Assembly: GCA_964386865.1 (NCBI GenBank)
Contig: CAYLUN010000063.1
Location: 1 to 32,697, forward strand
Length of the DNA: 32,697 nucleotides
Direction of reading: 5' to 3'
Source: CAYLUN01 sp964386865
GTDB lineage: Bacteria; Verrucomicrobiota; Kiritimatiellia; RFP12; UBA1067
Shown: positions 24,401 to 31,608 of the stretch, piece by piece
Position numbering within the stretch: the first letter of the stretch is position 1
Layout: each line of letters opens with the position of its first letter
Position numbers and translations under genes: made by a program
Notes under the pieces: generated by a model
What the model was told of the DNA's origin: nothing
Databases searched by the model: none
Seen by the model: the letters and a program-made list of their open reading frames with translations, nothing else

Positions 24401-26767
24401 TCCGTTGCCCACACGCTCTATGCCCACTGGTCGCTCATCCCGAACCAGCCGCCGGTGTTCACGAAGCGCGCGCCCACGAACGCGGTCGTCACCGTCAACG
24501 AAGGCGCGACCCTCGCGCTCAGCGTGACCGCGAGCGACCTCACCGACCCCGACGCGGCGCGGCGCGGCATGTCGAACGTCACCTGGTTCGTCGACGGCCT
24601 CCTGACGCTGACGACAAGGACCGGCGCGCCGGGCGCCATCGCGAGCGCGCTGAGCTACAGGCCCTCCGCCACGCTGGTCAGCGGCGCGGCCACCCGCGAC
24701 GTGCAGATCCGGGCCGTCGCGCTCGACCGGCTGGGCGGCACGTCCGAAACCAACTGGACGGTGACCGTGGTCAACGTGCCAGCCAGCCAGACGATCACGT
24801 TCAGGGCGCTGCCGATCACGGCGCTGGGCGGCACGAACTTCAACCCCGGAGCAACCGCGTCGTCGGGCCTGCCCGTGTCTTACGCCAGCTCGAACGACTC
24901 GGTCGCGCAGATCGCAGACGGGCTCATCCGGATCGTCGGCGCGGGCGCTGCGATCATCACCGCCAGCCAGCCCGGCAACTTTGATTTTAAAGCCGCGGCG
25001 CCGGTCAGGCAGACGCTGACGGTCAAAGCCAGCCTCACGGCCGAGGTCCCGTCCGGCGGCGGAACTGTGTTGGGCGCGGGGCTCTACACGTCGGGCACAC
25101 GGGTCACGCTGACGGCGAAACCCAGCTCCGGGTACACCTTCCTGCGCTGGGAGGACGGCACGCAGGTCGCGACCCGCACCCTGACGGTCGCGGGCTCCAA
25201 CATCACCGTGCTGGCCTGGTTCGGCAGCACCGCCGGCGTGCCTCCGCCCGCGGTCGGCAACCCCGGCCCGCAGCAGGCCACGGTCGGCGCGTTCTTCCGC
25301 CTGCCGCTGGACGTGCAGTCCGAGAGCCTGCCGACCGTGACGCTGTCGAACCTCCCGTCGGGCCTGCGCTACAACGCCGCGACGAAAACCGTCGAGGGCG
25401 TGCCGACCGTCTCCGTCACGAACCGTCTGGTGTCTGTCAGGGCCGTCAACGTGAGCGCGGTGCCGGTCACGGAGACGTTCGCGATCACCGTCACGACGCT
25501 GCCCGCTTGGGCGCAGGGGACATTCAGCGGCTTGTGCACGCTGTGGGTTTCCACCGGGTGGGACGCTCCGGCGCTGACGGAAATGACGGTGACGTCCCTC
25601 GGCAAGATCAGCGGCAAATTCTCGGCCTCGGGCACGAACTACACGTTCACCGCGGGGTCGTACACGAACGGTGACGTGTTCACCTTCGCAACCGTCGCGG
25701 CGGCAGGCAAGGCCAAGATTCCCATGGTGGTGGCCGTGACGCACCCGGATATCTACCCCGGCGGCCCGGCGGCCCTCGGCACGGCCGAGTTCCGGCTGGA
25801 CGGCGCCCCGGAGAGCGACGCCCCCTACACCCTGTGGAGAAGTGTCTGGAAGGACGCGGATATGGCGGCCGCCGCCACGAACTACACGGGCTACTACACG
25901 GCGACGCTGCCCGGCTTTGCCGACTTTGGCAGCGGGTATCTGCTGCTCACGGTTGACAAGGTGGGCGGGGTCAAGACCACGGGCAAGCTCGCGGACGGCA
26001 CGGCCGTGTCGCTGAGCCAGACCTTGATTGTCGATGTGACGGGCCGTGTCTTCGTGCTTGTTCACACGGCGCCCAGCGCCTACAAGGGCGGCTGTTTCCT
26101 GGGTGCGGCCGAATTCGTGAGGCAGGAGGCGCACGCCACGATCCTGCGCGAACTGGAGAGCGGCAGCTACCTCTGGGAAAGCCGTAACCCGCAGGCCACG
26201 GGCAACTATGCGGCAGGTGGCTTTAGCCGGTCAGTCGGCGTGGTCGGCGGCTGGTACGACACCGTCGGCAACCTGTACCGCTACTATGCGGGCCGGGTGC
26301 TGGAGGTGGACACGGTGGGCGGGCCGGTGCCCGTGCTGACCGTCGGCACCAACCGCTACGAGTCGGCCTGCTGGGATCCGGACGGGCTCACGCTGACGGT
26401 CGTGACCAACCGCTCCGGCGTCATGACCGGCCTGGCGGCGCCGCGGGCGGGCACGCCCGTGAGCGTCAACGGCGCCTACAACTACGCCGGAACGACCAAT
26501 GCGGTCGGACTGACCGTGGCGCTGACCCGCGCGACGGGCGTCTTCAAAGGTTCGTTCAAAGCCTGGTTCGACTACGGTGCCACCCACACCTACAAGACCG
26601 TCGCCTACGAGGGCGCGCTGACGCCCGAGCGCGAAGCTACGGGCGACAGTGTCGAGGGCCGGGGTTTCTTCCTCTGGCCCGACACCTCCTCCTATCTGAA
26701 CCCACAGGGCAGGGCCGTTGTCTACCCCTTCAGTTGGTCATACGACTTCCAGCTGCTGATGCAGTAG
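21443..26767 (+). CDS. Giant protein D: secreted protein with two sulfatase-modifying-factor-like domains
   Basis: This encodes 1774 residues. AAGGAG lies 6 bases before the ATG; the signal peptide is MRQSLHTWAIALMMAIAGVCRA. Domain order: SUMF1/FGE-like domain 30-275 (GTFLMGSP, LPTEAQWEYACRAGS, YGLYDMYGNVAE); InlB-type repeats 275-560; second SUMF1 domain 567-841 (GSFQMGSS, LPTEAQWEYACRAGT, YDMHGNVAEFCLDW, RGGGC); another InlB-type repeat; a Listeria-Bacteroides repeat about 919-998 (FQGWWTEPGGTGAEVTG, HTLYAHW); Ig-like domain from 1000; then the A/E-type body and the C-terminal module 1355-1774. FGE enzymes make formylglycine in sulfatases using a CxxxxC pair. Neither domain shows that spacing, so a binding or other role is more likely than FGE activity. 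Part of the first SUMF1 domain is lower in GC. Confidence 0.87.
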   Translation: MRQSLHTWAIALMMAIAGVCRAASDDYLVVDLSAGVGGSYPISYTNAAPPGGWTNEHKTSKLVMRKLPRGTFLMGSPTNEIGRDASPAGSEDQQSVSLSNDFYIGVFEMTEGQCKRLSTTHLVFSQNSTLAAGSYTNAEAFSIVIGNVLAALNNGTHTNFALPTEAQWEYACRAGSATAYHFGSDTNQLNNYARYGVSAGYSPQAVGLLTPNAYGLYDMYGNVAEVVGKLSAADHWACGGSVQSSAAQCRSASRAVYAYATSSRGGFRLCLTVPLKTYKVTVTNGTAEVASGTNGQVVAIWAHAPSSLNVFDRWTGDTQTVENVTASNTTVRIQESNVALTATYRSAPFTLTVYSGSGSGQYDSGDRVSVEADDPAPGKRFSHWSVVPANAPLGDVFDPLKAATSLTMPPLHTILSAVYEDIPTYRLTVNGGTGGGTYTNGQEVTIYASPPPEHFTFLWAGDTAALADPSRWITTLSMPASDITVTATYPPVVYTLTVNGGTGGGAYTNGQAVTVAATNRPSAQHAFYRWSGDTNGVANVYAATTAVTVAGAATLTPTYRPLPVPANTYLIVDLAASQVSDAVSYLDAPPADGWTAEYRASRLVLSKVPGGSFQMGSSGETTRTDEPSHSVTLTQGFYLGLFEVTQEQWSRVSGSWPSRYTNATDRATHPVERVSYSTIRGASNGVKWPSSSAVDSGSFMGQLRTKTGDANFDLPTEAQWEYACRAGTTGMYSADTLGDVAFYAANSGGHTWEVGQQPPNDWGFYDMHGNVAEFCLDWYAGAYSTTNQTDPKGATSSPSTRRITRGGGCLSDADACRSAARGNLLVTNASYNAGLRLARPLGKAYALTVVHGFMTTSGWFVAGTTIPLSAATATGWTFASWQVTPSGSALGSAYRFAARDTLITMPTQAVTVVATYVPTLPVTVTLDAAGGTVSPASLAVGQDGPYGGPDSGSLPTPLRLGYAFQGWWTEPGGTGAEVTGATLVTASVAHTLYAHWSLIPNQPPVFTKRAPTNAVVTVNEGATLALSVTASDLTDPDAARRGMSNVTWFVDGLLTLTTRTGAPGAIASALSYRPSATLVSGAATRDVQIRAVALDRLGGTSETNWTVTVVNVPASQTITFRALPITALGGTNFNPGATASSGLPVSYASSNDSVAQIADGLIRIVGAGAAIITASQPGNFDFKAAAPVRQTLTVKASLTAEVPSGGGTVLGAGLYTSGTRVTLTAKPSSGYTFLRWEDGTQVATRTLTVAGSNITVLAWFGSTAGVPPPAVGNPGPQQATVGAFFRLPLDVQSESLPTVTLSNLPSGLRYNAATKTVEGVPTVSVTNRLVSVRAVNVSAVPVTETFAITVTTLPAWAQGTFSGLCTLWVSTGWDAPALTEMTVTSLGKISGKFSASGTNYTFTAGSYTNGDVFTFATVAAAGKAKIPMVVAVTHPDIYPGGPAALGTAEFRLDGAPESDAPYTLWRSVWKDADMAAAATNYTGYYTATLPGFADFGSGYLLLTVDKVGGVKTTGKLADGTAVSLSQTLIVDVTGRVFVLVHTAPSAYKGGCFLGAAEFVRQEAHATILRELESGSYLWESRNPQATGNYAAGGFSRSVGVVGGWYDTVGNLYRYYAGRVLEVDTVGGPVPVLTVGTNRYESACWDPDGLTLTVVTNRSGVMTGLAAPRAGTPVSVNGAYNYAGTTNAVGLTVALTRATGVFKGSFKAWFDYGATHTYKTVAYEGALTPEREATGDSVEGRGFFLWPDTSSYLNPQGRAVVYPFSWSYDFQLLMQ
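22721..22980 (+). repeat. Internal duplication of InlB-type repeat in giant D
   Basis: Two nearly identical segments, 22721-22773 and 22928-22980 (offset 207 bases, 69 codons), encode the repeated LTVNGGTGGG-x-YTNGQ strand. They differ at a few positions, which indicates a recent tandem duplication of one beta repeat. Confidence 0.75.
25505..26764 (+). other. Shared C-terminal module of giant D
   Basis: These 420 residues show AWAQGTFSG ... GKISGKF, GYYTATLP ... GKLADGTAVSLS, and GSFKAWFDYGATHTYK ... GRGFF ... WSYDF near the last residue. The DNA is close to that of giant E across the whole module. Confidence 0.78.
26245..26296 (+). repeat. 52-base segment identical to 30372-30423
   Basis: This part of the D module encodes GGWYDTVGNLYRYYAGR and is identical over 52 bases to the matching part of giant E at 30372-30423. 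Other stretches of the two genes are nearly as close, for example around 24972-25060 and 29098-29190. Confidence 0.8.
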
Positions 26768-27009
26768 GCCTTTAGACCTACCTTTGGCACGGGTATTGCA
26801 TTAGTAGTCCTTGTGTTCGGCAGGTGTGAACGGACCCCTTTGCCGAGCCTGATCAAGGATTGCAGTCTTCCGAGTTCATGTGGTGGCGGCTTCCCCCTTC
26901 CGGAGTTTCTCCGGCCGACGAGCCGCCCGTCTCTCGCGGGACTCACTGGAGCGGCTGCAACTGTCGTATGCATAATGAGTTGTGTGGTGCGATCAAGGGT
27001 GGTGGCAGC
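26768..27009. other. Gap between giants D and E
   Basis: The 242 bases between the stop of D and the chosen start of E are open in the E frame from 26860, but that extension lacks a signal-like sequence and a ribosome site. No clear promoter or terminator was found, so transcription through from D is possible. Confidence 0.4.
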
Positions 27010-30000
27010 GTGAAACGGTCATGGTCAGAACGGGCCCGCAGGCCTGGATCAGCGACTTTCCCGCATGCGAAGCAGGCATGGGTGGGACGGTTTGTGTCGG
27101 TTCTCACGCGCCGCTCCCTTTCTCATTCCGCGCTGCGGGGTCTCATATTTGCGAGCCTGGCCCTGCTGAACGCGGAGCTGCGAGCGGAACTCGTTGAGCC
27201 CGTTCAGGCACGGGTCGCAGCCGCCTCGTACGTCGGCCGCAACTACGCGCCGTCCGCCATAGCCAAGTCGGTGCGCCGTCTGGCGGCGCCGTCCACGCTG
27301 ACCGTCTCCGCCTGCCGTCCGCTCGAAGGTGCGGGGGGCGTCATCGGCTACATCGCGGACCTCTCGCCGTCGGGGTTCGTCCTGCTCCGCGCAGACAGCG
27401 ACCTGCCTCCGCTTAAGCTGCATTCGGCCTCCGGCACGTATGAGGGCCTCCCGGCCGGTTTCCGTGCGGTCTTGGAGGCTGAGCTGGCGGGCGAGCTGGC
27501 TGAGCTGGCCGGGTCGCGCGACGCTCAGCAGAAGGCGGACTCCCGTTACCGCTCCGAGTGGCTGGCGCTGACCCAAACCGCTGCGCTGGACGCCTCGGAC
27601 TTATCGCTGGCCTCTTCCGGCCTGATTACCAAGGCAGCCGCCGGCACCATCCTGCTGTCGACCGCATGGGATCAGAACAACCCCTACAACGCGTACGCGC
27701 CCGAGGCTGCAGGCGGCACGGGCGGACGGGCCTCTATCGGCTGCGGGCCTCTGGCCATGGCCCAGATCCTGAGGTATCACAAGAAGCCGGTCAAACCCGC
27801 GCGTGACGCCTCCTACACCGACAGCGACGGGAGCTGCGTCGGCACGCACGCCCTCAGCGACGCGGGCCTCGGCAACTACGACTGGTCCAACATGCCCGGT
27901 ACCCTGACGACCGCCAGCCCGCTCGCCGAGAAACTGGCCGTCGGACGGCTGACCTACCACTGCGGCGTCGCGATGGAGGCAGACTTCGAAGCAAGCGCCA
28001 CTTCGGTCATCAGCCAGTTCTTTGCGGCTAGCGCCCTGCGCGAGGTGTTCGGCTACGCCTGCGAGGACTATCAGCCGCGAACCGCCTATTCCACAGCCGT
28101 CTGGCTTGCCAAGGTTCAGGCCGACATCGACGCGAACAGGCCGGTCTATTACACCATGGTCTCGGCCTTGGGCGGCCACGCGGTCGTGTGCGACGGCTAC
28201 CGCAACGGGAGCGAGATCCACCTCAATTTCGGCCTCGCCAGCTACGGCGACGCCTGGTACAACGTCGATTCGGTCGTCTTCTACGGCTACACGTGGGCGC
28301 GTCACGAGGCCGTGTTCGGAATCACGCCGGACGCCACCCCCGGCACCAACACGCTCACGGTCGTGTCCGGCACAGGAGGCGGGGCTTACCTCGCGGGCAC
28401 CGAGGTCGCCGTCTCCGCCGATCAGCCTGCCGCCGGCTACCGCTTCGGCCAGTGGTCCGTGACGCCCGCCGGAACCGATCTCGGCGGCGCCTTTGTCCAG
28501 ACGCAGGCCACCGTGACCGTCGTCATGCCGAACCACGCCGTGACGCTGTCCGCCGTCTTCAAGCCCTTCAACCGCCCGCCCGTCCTAGCGGGCCGCTCGC
28601 CCACGAACGAGGTGGTCACGGTCAGCGAAAATGCGACCGCGTCGCTCCGGGTGATCGCCAGCGACAGCACCGACCCTGACACGACGGAGCGCGGCATGGT
28701 GTCGGTCACGTGGACTGTGGACGGGCTCCTCAGACTGACCACGCAGACCGGCGCGCCGAGCGCCATCACCAGCACGCTGAACTATACGCCCGGCACGAAC
28801 ACCGTCGTCGGCGCGGCCTCCCGCGATGTTCGTGTGCGCGCCGTTGCGCTGGATCGGCAGGGCGGCTCCTCCGAGACCAACTGGACCGTGCGCGTGCTGA
28901 ACGCGCCAGCCAGCCAGACGATCGCCTTCAAGGCCCAGCCGACCGTGGCGCTGGGCGGCACAAACTTCAGCCCCGGCGCGACCGCGTCGTCGGGCTTGCC
29001 CGTCGTCTACACCAGCTCGAACGAGTCGGTCGCGCAGGTCGTGGATGGGCTCCTCCGGATCGTCGGCGCGGGCGCCGCGACCATCACCGCCAGCCAGCCC
29101 GGCAACTTCGATTTTAAAGCCGCGGCGCCGGTGAGGCAGACGCTGGCGGTCAAAGCCAGCCTCACGGCCGAGGTTCCGTCTGGCGGCGGAACCGTGTCGG
29201 GCGCGGGCCTCTACAGCCCCGGCACCAAGGTCGCGCTGACGGCGCGGGCCGCCAGTGGCTACACCTTCCTGCGCTGGGAGGACGGCGCTCAGGCCGTCTC
29301 CCGCAGCCTCTCGATGCCAGGCTCAAACATCACCGTGCGGGCGTGGTTCGGAGTCACGGCCGACGTGCCGCCTCCCGCCGTCGCCGATCCCGGCCCGCAG
29401 CAGGCCACGGTCGGCGTGTTCTTCAGCATGCCGCTGGACGTCCAGTCCGCCAGCCTGCCGTCTGTGACGGTCTCCGGCCTGCCCGCAGGCCTGCGTTACA
29501 ACGCGATGTCAAAAGCGGTCGAGGGCGTGCCGTCGGCGTCCGTCACCAACAAGGCCGTCACCGTCTCGGCGAGGAACGTGACCATCTCCAAGACGGCGCG
29601 GACGTTCACCCTGACGGTCGTGCCGCTGCCCGCTTGGGCGCAGGGGACATTCGGCGGCGTCTGCGTGCTGTGGGAGAAGACGGGGTGGGGCGTGCCCGCG
29701 CTTGCAGATCTGACGGTTTCGCCTCTGGGCAAGATTAGCGGCAAGTTTGCGGCCGAAGGCACGAACTACACCTTTGCGGCGGGGTCGTACACGAACGCCG
29801 AGGCCCTCTCCTTCGCGGCCCTTGCGTCGGCCGGAGCGGTGAAGATTCCGCTGGCCGTGACCGTGATCCACCCGGAGGTCTATGAAGGCGGGCCAGCGGC
29901 CCTTGGCGCCGCGCAGTTCCGCCTCGACGGCGCGCCGCAAGACTACGAGCCGTTTACGCTGTGGCGCAACGTCTGGAAAGATGCGGACATGGTGGCGGAC

Positions 30001-30906
30001 GCCACGAACTACGCGGGCTACTACACGGCCACGCTCTCGGGCGGCGACGATTTTGGTCTGGGGTATCTGTTGTTTACCGTGGACAAAGCGGGGGGCGTCA
30101 AGGTCGCGGGCAAACTAGCGGATGGAACGGCGGTCTCCTTGAGCCGGACGCTGACGCTCGACGCCTCGGGCGAGGTCGTGGTGACCTGCCACGCGACGCC
30201 TAGCGCCTACAAGGGAGGCTGCTTCCATCTGCCGGCCGCATTCGTGCGCCGGGAGGGCGAGGCGACGATCGTGCGTGAGGCCCTCAACGGCCTGAAGCTG
30301 TGGGAGAGCCGCAATCCGCAGGCGACGGGGAACTACGCGGCGGGCGGGTTCAGCCGTGACGTCGCGGCGGCCGGCGGCTGGTACGACACCGTCGGCAACC
30401 TGTACCGCTACTATGCGGGCCGGCTGCTGGAGGTGGGCACGGCAGGCGGGCCGACGCCCGAGTTGGCCGTTGGCACCAACCGCTACGAGTCGGCCTGGTG
30501 GGATCCGGACGGTCTTGCGCTGACGCCCGTGACGAACCGTTACGGCATCATGACCGGCCTCGCAGCACCGTTGGCGGTCGCGCCCGTGAAAGTCAACGGC
30601 GCCTACGATTACGCCGGAACGAACAATGCGGTCGGCTTGACCGTGTCGCTGTCGCGCGCGACGGGCGTCTTCAAAGGTTCGTTCAAGGCATGGTTCGATT
30701 ACGGCGCTACCCACACGTACAAGGGCGTTGTGTGCGAGGGCGTGCTGACGCCTGAGCGCGAGGACACGAGCAGCGGCGCGGCGGGCGGGGGCTTCTTCCT
30801 GTGGTCCGACAGGGCGTCGTATCTCGACGCGGCTGGCAGGACGGCGTCGTACGGCTTCAACGAGTCGTACAGTTTCCTGTTGTCCTCGCAAGCGGATGCG
30901 GAGTAA
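27010..30906 (+). CDS. Giant protein E: secreted C10 (streptopain-type) cysteine protease with surface modules
   Basis: This encodes 1298 residues from GTG 27010; the start is uncertain (ATG 26860, ATG 26968 and GTG 27094 are in frame). A hydrophobic signal (RGLIFASLALLNAELRA) ends near residue 59. Residues about 60-150 resemble the streptopain prodomain (GFVLLRADSDLPPL). The peptidase domain, about 215-440, has TAWDQNNPYN, then the catalytic Cys245 in SIGCGPLAMAQILRYHKKP, His390 in GGHAVVCDGY, and IHLNFG where family members have the substrate-pocket Asn-Trp region. The Cys-His spacing of 145 residues is close to that of SpeB. After it come an InlB-type repeat (from about 446), an Ig-like domain (from 519), the A/D-type body and the C-terminal module 875-1298. 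It probably acts as a self-processing protease at the cell surface; the substrate is unknown. Confidence 0.88.
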   Translation: MKRSWSERARRPGSATFPHAKQAWVGRFVSVLTRRSLSHSALRGLIFASLALLNAELRAELVEPVQARVAAASYVGRNYAPSAIAKSVRRLAAPSTLTVSACRPLEGAGGVIGYIADLSPSGFVLLRADSDLPPLKLHSASGTYEGLPAGFRAVLEAELAGELAELAGSRDAQQKADSRYRSEWLALTQTAALDASDLSLASSGLITKAAAGTILLSTAWDQNNPYNAYAPEAAGGTGGRASIGCGPLAMAQILRYHKKPVKPARDASYTDSDGSCVGTHALSDAGLGNYDWSNMPGTLTTASPLAEKLAVGRLTYHCGVAMEADFEASATSVISQFFAASALREVFGYACEDYQPRTAYSTAVWLAKVQADIDANRPVYYTMVSALGGHAVVCDGYRNGSEIHLNFGLASYGDAWYNVDSVVFYGYTWARHEAVFGITPDATPGTNTLTVVSGTGGGAYLAGTEVAVSADQPAAGYRFGQWSVTPAGTDLGGAFVQTQATVTVVMPNHAVTLSAVFKPFNRPPVLAGRSPTNEVVTVSENATASLRVIASDSTDPDTTERGMVSVTWTVDGLLRLTTQTGAPSAITSTLNYTPGTNTVVGAASRDVRVRAVALDRQGGSSETNWTVRVLNAPASQTIAFKAQPTVALGGTNFSPGATASSGLPVVYTSSNESVAQVVDGLLRIVGAGAATITASQPGNFDFKAAAPVRQTLAVKASLTAEVPSGGGTVSGAGLYSPGTKVALTARAASGYTFLRWEDGAQAVSRSLSMPGSNITVRAWFGVTADVPPPAVADPGPQQATVGVFFSMPLDVQSASLPSVTVSGLPAGLRYNAMSKAVEGVPSASVTNKAVTVSARNVTISKTARTFTLTVVPLPAWAQGTFGGVCVLWEKTGWGVPALADLTVSPLGKISGKFAAEGTNYTFAAGSYTNAEALSFAALASAGAVKIPLAVTVIHPEVYEGGPAALGAAQFRLDGAPQDYEPFTLWRNVWKDADMVADATNYAGYYTATLSGGDDFGLGYLLFTVDKAGGVKVAGKLADGTAVSLSRTLTLDASGEVVVTCHATPSAYKGGCFHLPAAFVRREGEATIVREALNGLKLWESRNPQATGNYAAGGFSRDVAAAGGWYDTVGNLYRYYAGRLLEVGTAGGPTPELAVGTNRYESAWWDPDGLALTPVTNRYGIMTGLAAPLAVAPVKVNGAYDYAGTNNAVGLTVSLSRATGVFKGSFKAWFDYGATHTYKGVVCEGVLTPEREDTSSGAAGGGFFLWSDRASYLDAAGRTASYGFNESYSFLLSSQADAE
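29632..30903 (+). other. Shared C-terminal module of giant E
   Basis: These 424 residues show AWAQGTFGG ... GKISGKF, GYYTATLS ... GKLADGTAVSLS, and GSFKAWFDYGATHTYK ... GGGFF ... NESYSF. The protein continues with a short acidic tail (QADAE). Confidence 0.78.
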
Positions 30907-30915
30907 ACTCTCGCC

Positions 30916-31608
30916 ATGAACCGATACCGAGTGATGATCGGGCTCCTGCTCGCCGTGGCCGCCGTCCTGCTGGTGCTCACGCTAAAGCCCTCGAAGCCCG
31001 CTGCCGGCGCGAAAAATCCGGCCGTGCAGGAGCAGAAGACGCCCTCTGACAAGCGGGCGGCCCGACCGGTTTCCGCCGCGAAGGAGAGCCGCGCGCCGCT
31101 CCAGAAAGACAAGCCCGCGCAGCGGGGCGAGGAGCCTGCGGCTCAGCAGGGCGTGCCCGACGCCGCGCCCGCGATGGCCGCCGGCGCCGCGGGCGCGCAG
31201 GCCGCCAGCCAGACCCCGCGCGAGCGTGCGGTCGCCGCTTGGGAGTCGCTCGTCGACCGCGTGATCGCCCAGGCCGACGTGCCCGCCGCCGAGCAGGCCA
31301 AGCGCGTCAAGGAGGCCTTCGACTCGCTCGACAAGCAGGATCAGATGGACGGCATCCGCCGCTCGCTGAACCTCTTTCAGGACGAGCAGTTTCCCGCGCT
31401 CTACGACATCCTCTTCGACAAGGCGGAGGATCCCGAGGTGCTCGACGCGATCTTCAGCGACGCGCTCAACCGGCCCGAGGAGCTCAAGAACCCGCTCATG
31501 AAGGAGCTGGTCAAGGACAAGGAGCACCCGTGCTTCTTCGAGTCCGCCCGCATCCTCGACGTCATCGGCGAGCTGGAAGCAAAGCCTGCGCCCACTGCGT
31601 CTCCTTGA
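30916..31608 (+). CDS. Membrane-anchored helical protein behind giant E
   Basis: This encodes 230 residues, starting 9 bases after the stop of E with only a distant GGAG. Residues 7-23 form one membrane segment or signal (VMIGLLLAVAAVLLVLTL). Residues 24-100 are a long Lys/Ala/Pro/Gln-rich, probably disordered linker. Residues 100-225 are helical (RERAVAAWESLVDRVIAQA, AFDSLDKQDQMDGI, SLNLFQDEQFPALYDILFD). The same anchor-linker-helix plan is seen in the gene behind giant B (16088). No enzyme motif is visible; a protein-binding partner of E is the simplest guess. The 3' end overlaps eboE on the other strand by 47 bases. Confidence 0.75.
   Translation: MNRYRVMIGLLLAVAAVLLVLTLKPSKPAAGAKNPAVQEQKTPSDKRAARPVSAAKESRAPLQKDKPAQRGEEPAAQQGVPDAAPAMAAGAAGAQAASQTPRERAVAAWESLVDRVIAQADVPAAEQAKRVKEAFDSLDKQDQMDGIRRSLNLFQDEQFPALYDILFDKAEDPEVLDAIFSDALNRPEELKNPLMKELVKDKEHPCFFESARILDVIGELEAKPAPTASP

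Noticed and set aside
23489..26134. 881-codon minus-strand open frame
   Set aside because: It lies antisense to giant D, is Arg/Gly-rich and has no recognisable domain. The plus strand shows clear SUMF1, InlB and Ig-like domains.
26860..27009. N-terminal extension of giant E from ATG 26860
   Set aside because: It adds 50 residues without a signal or ribosome site, so a later start is more likely, although the exact one is unsettled.
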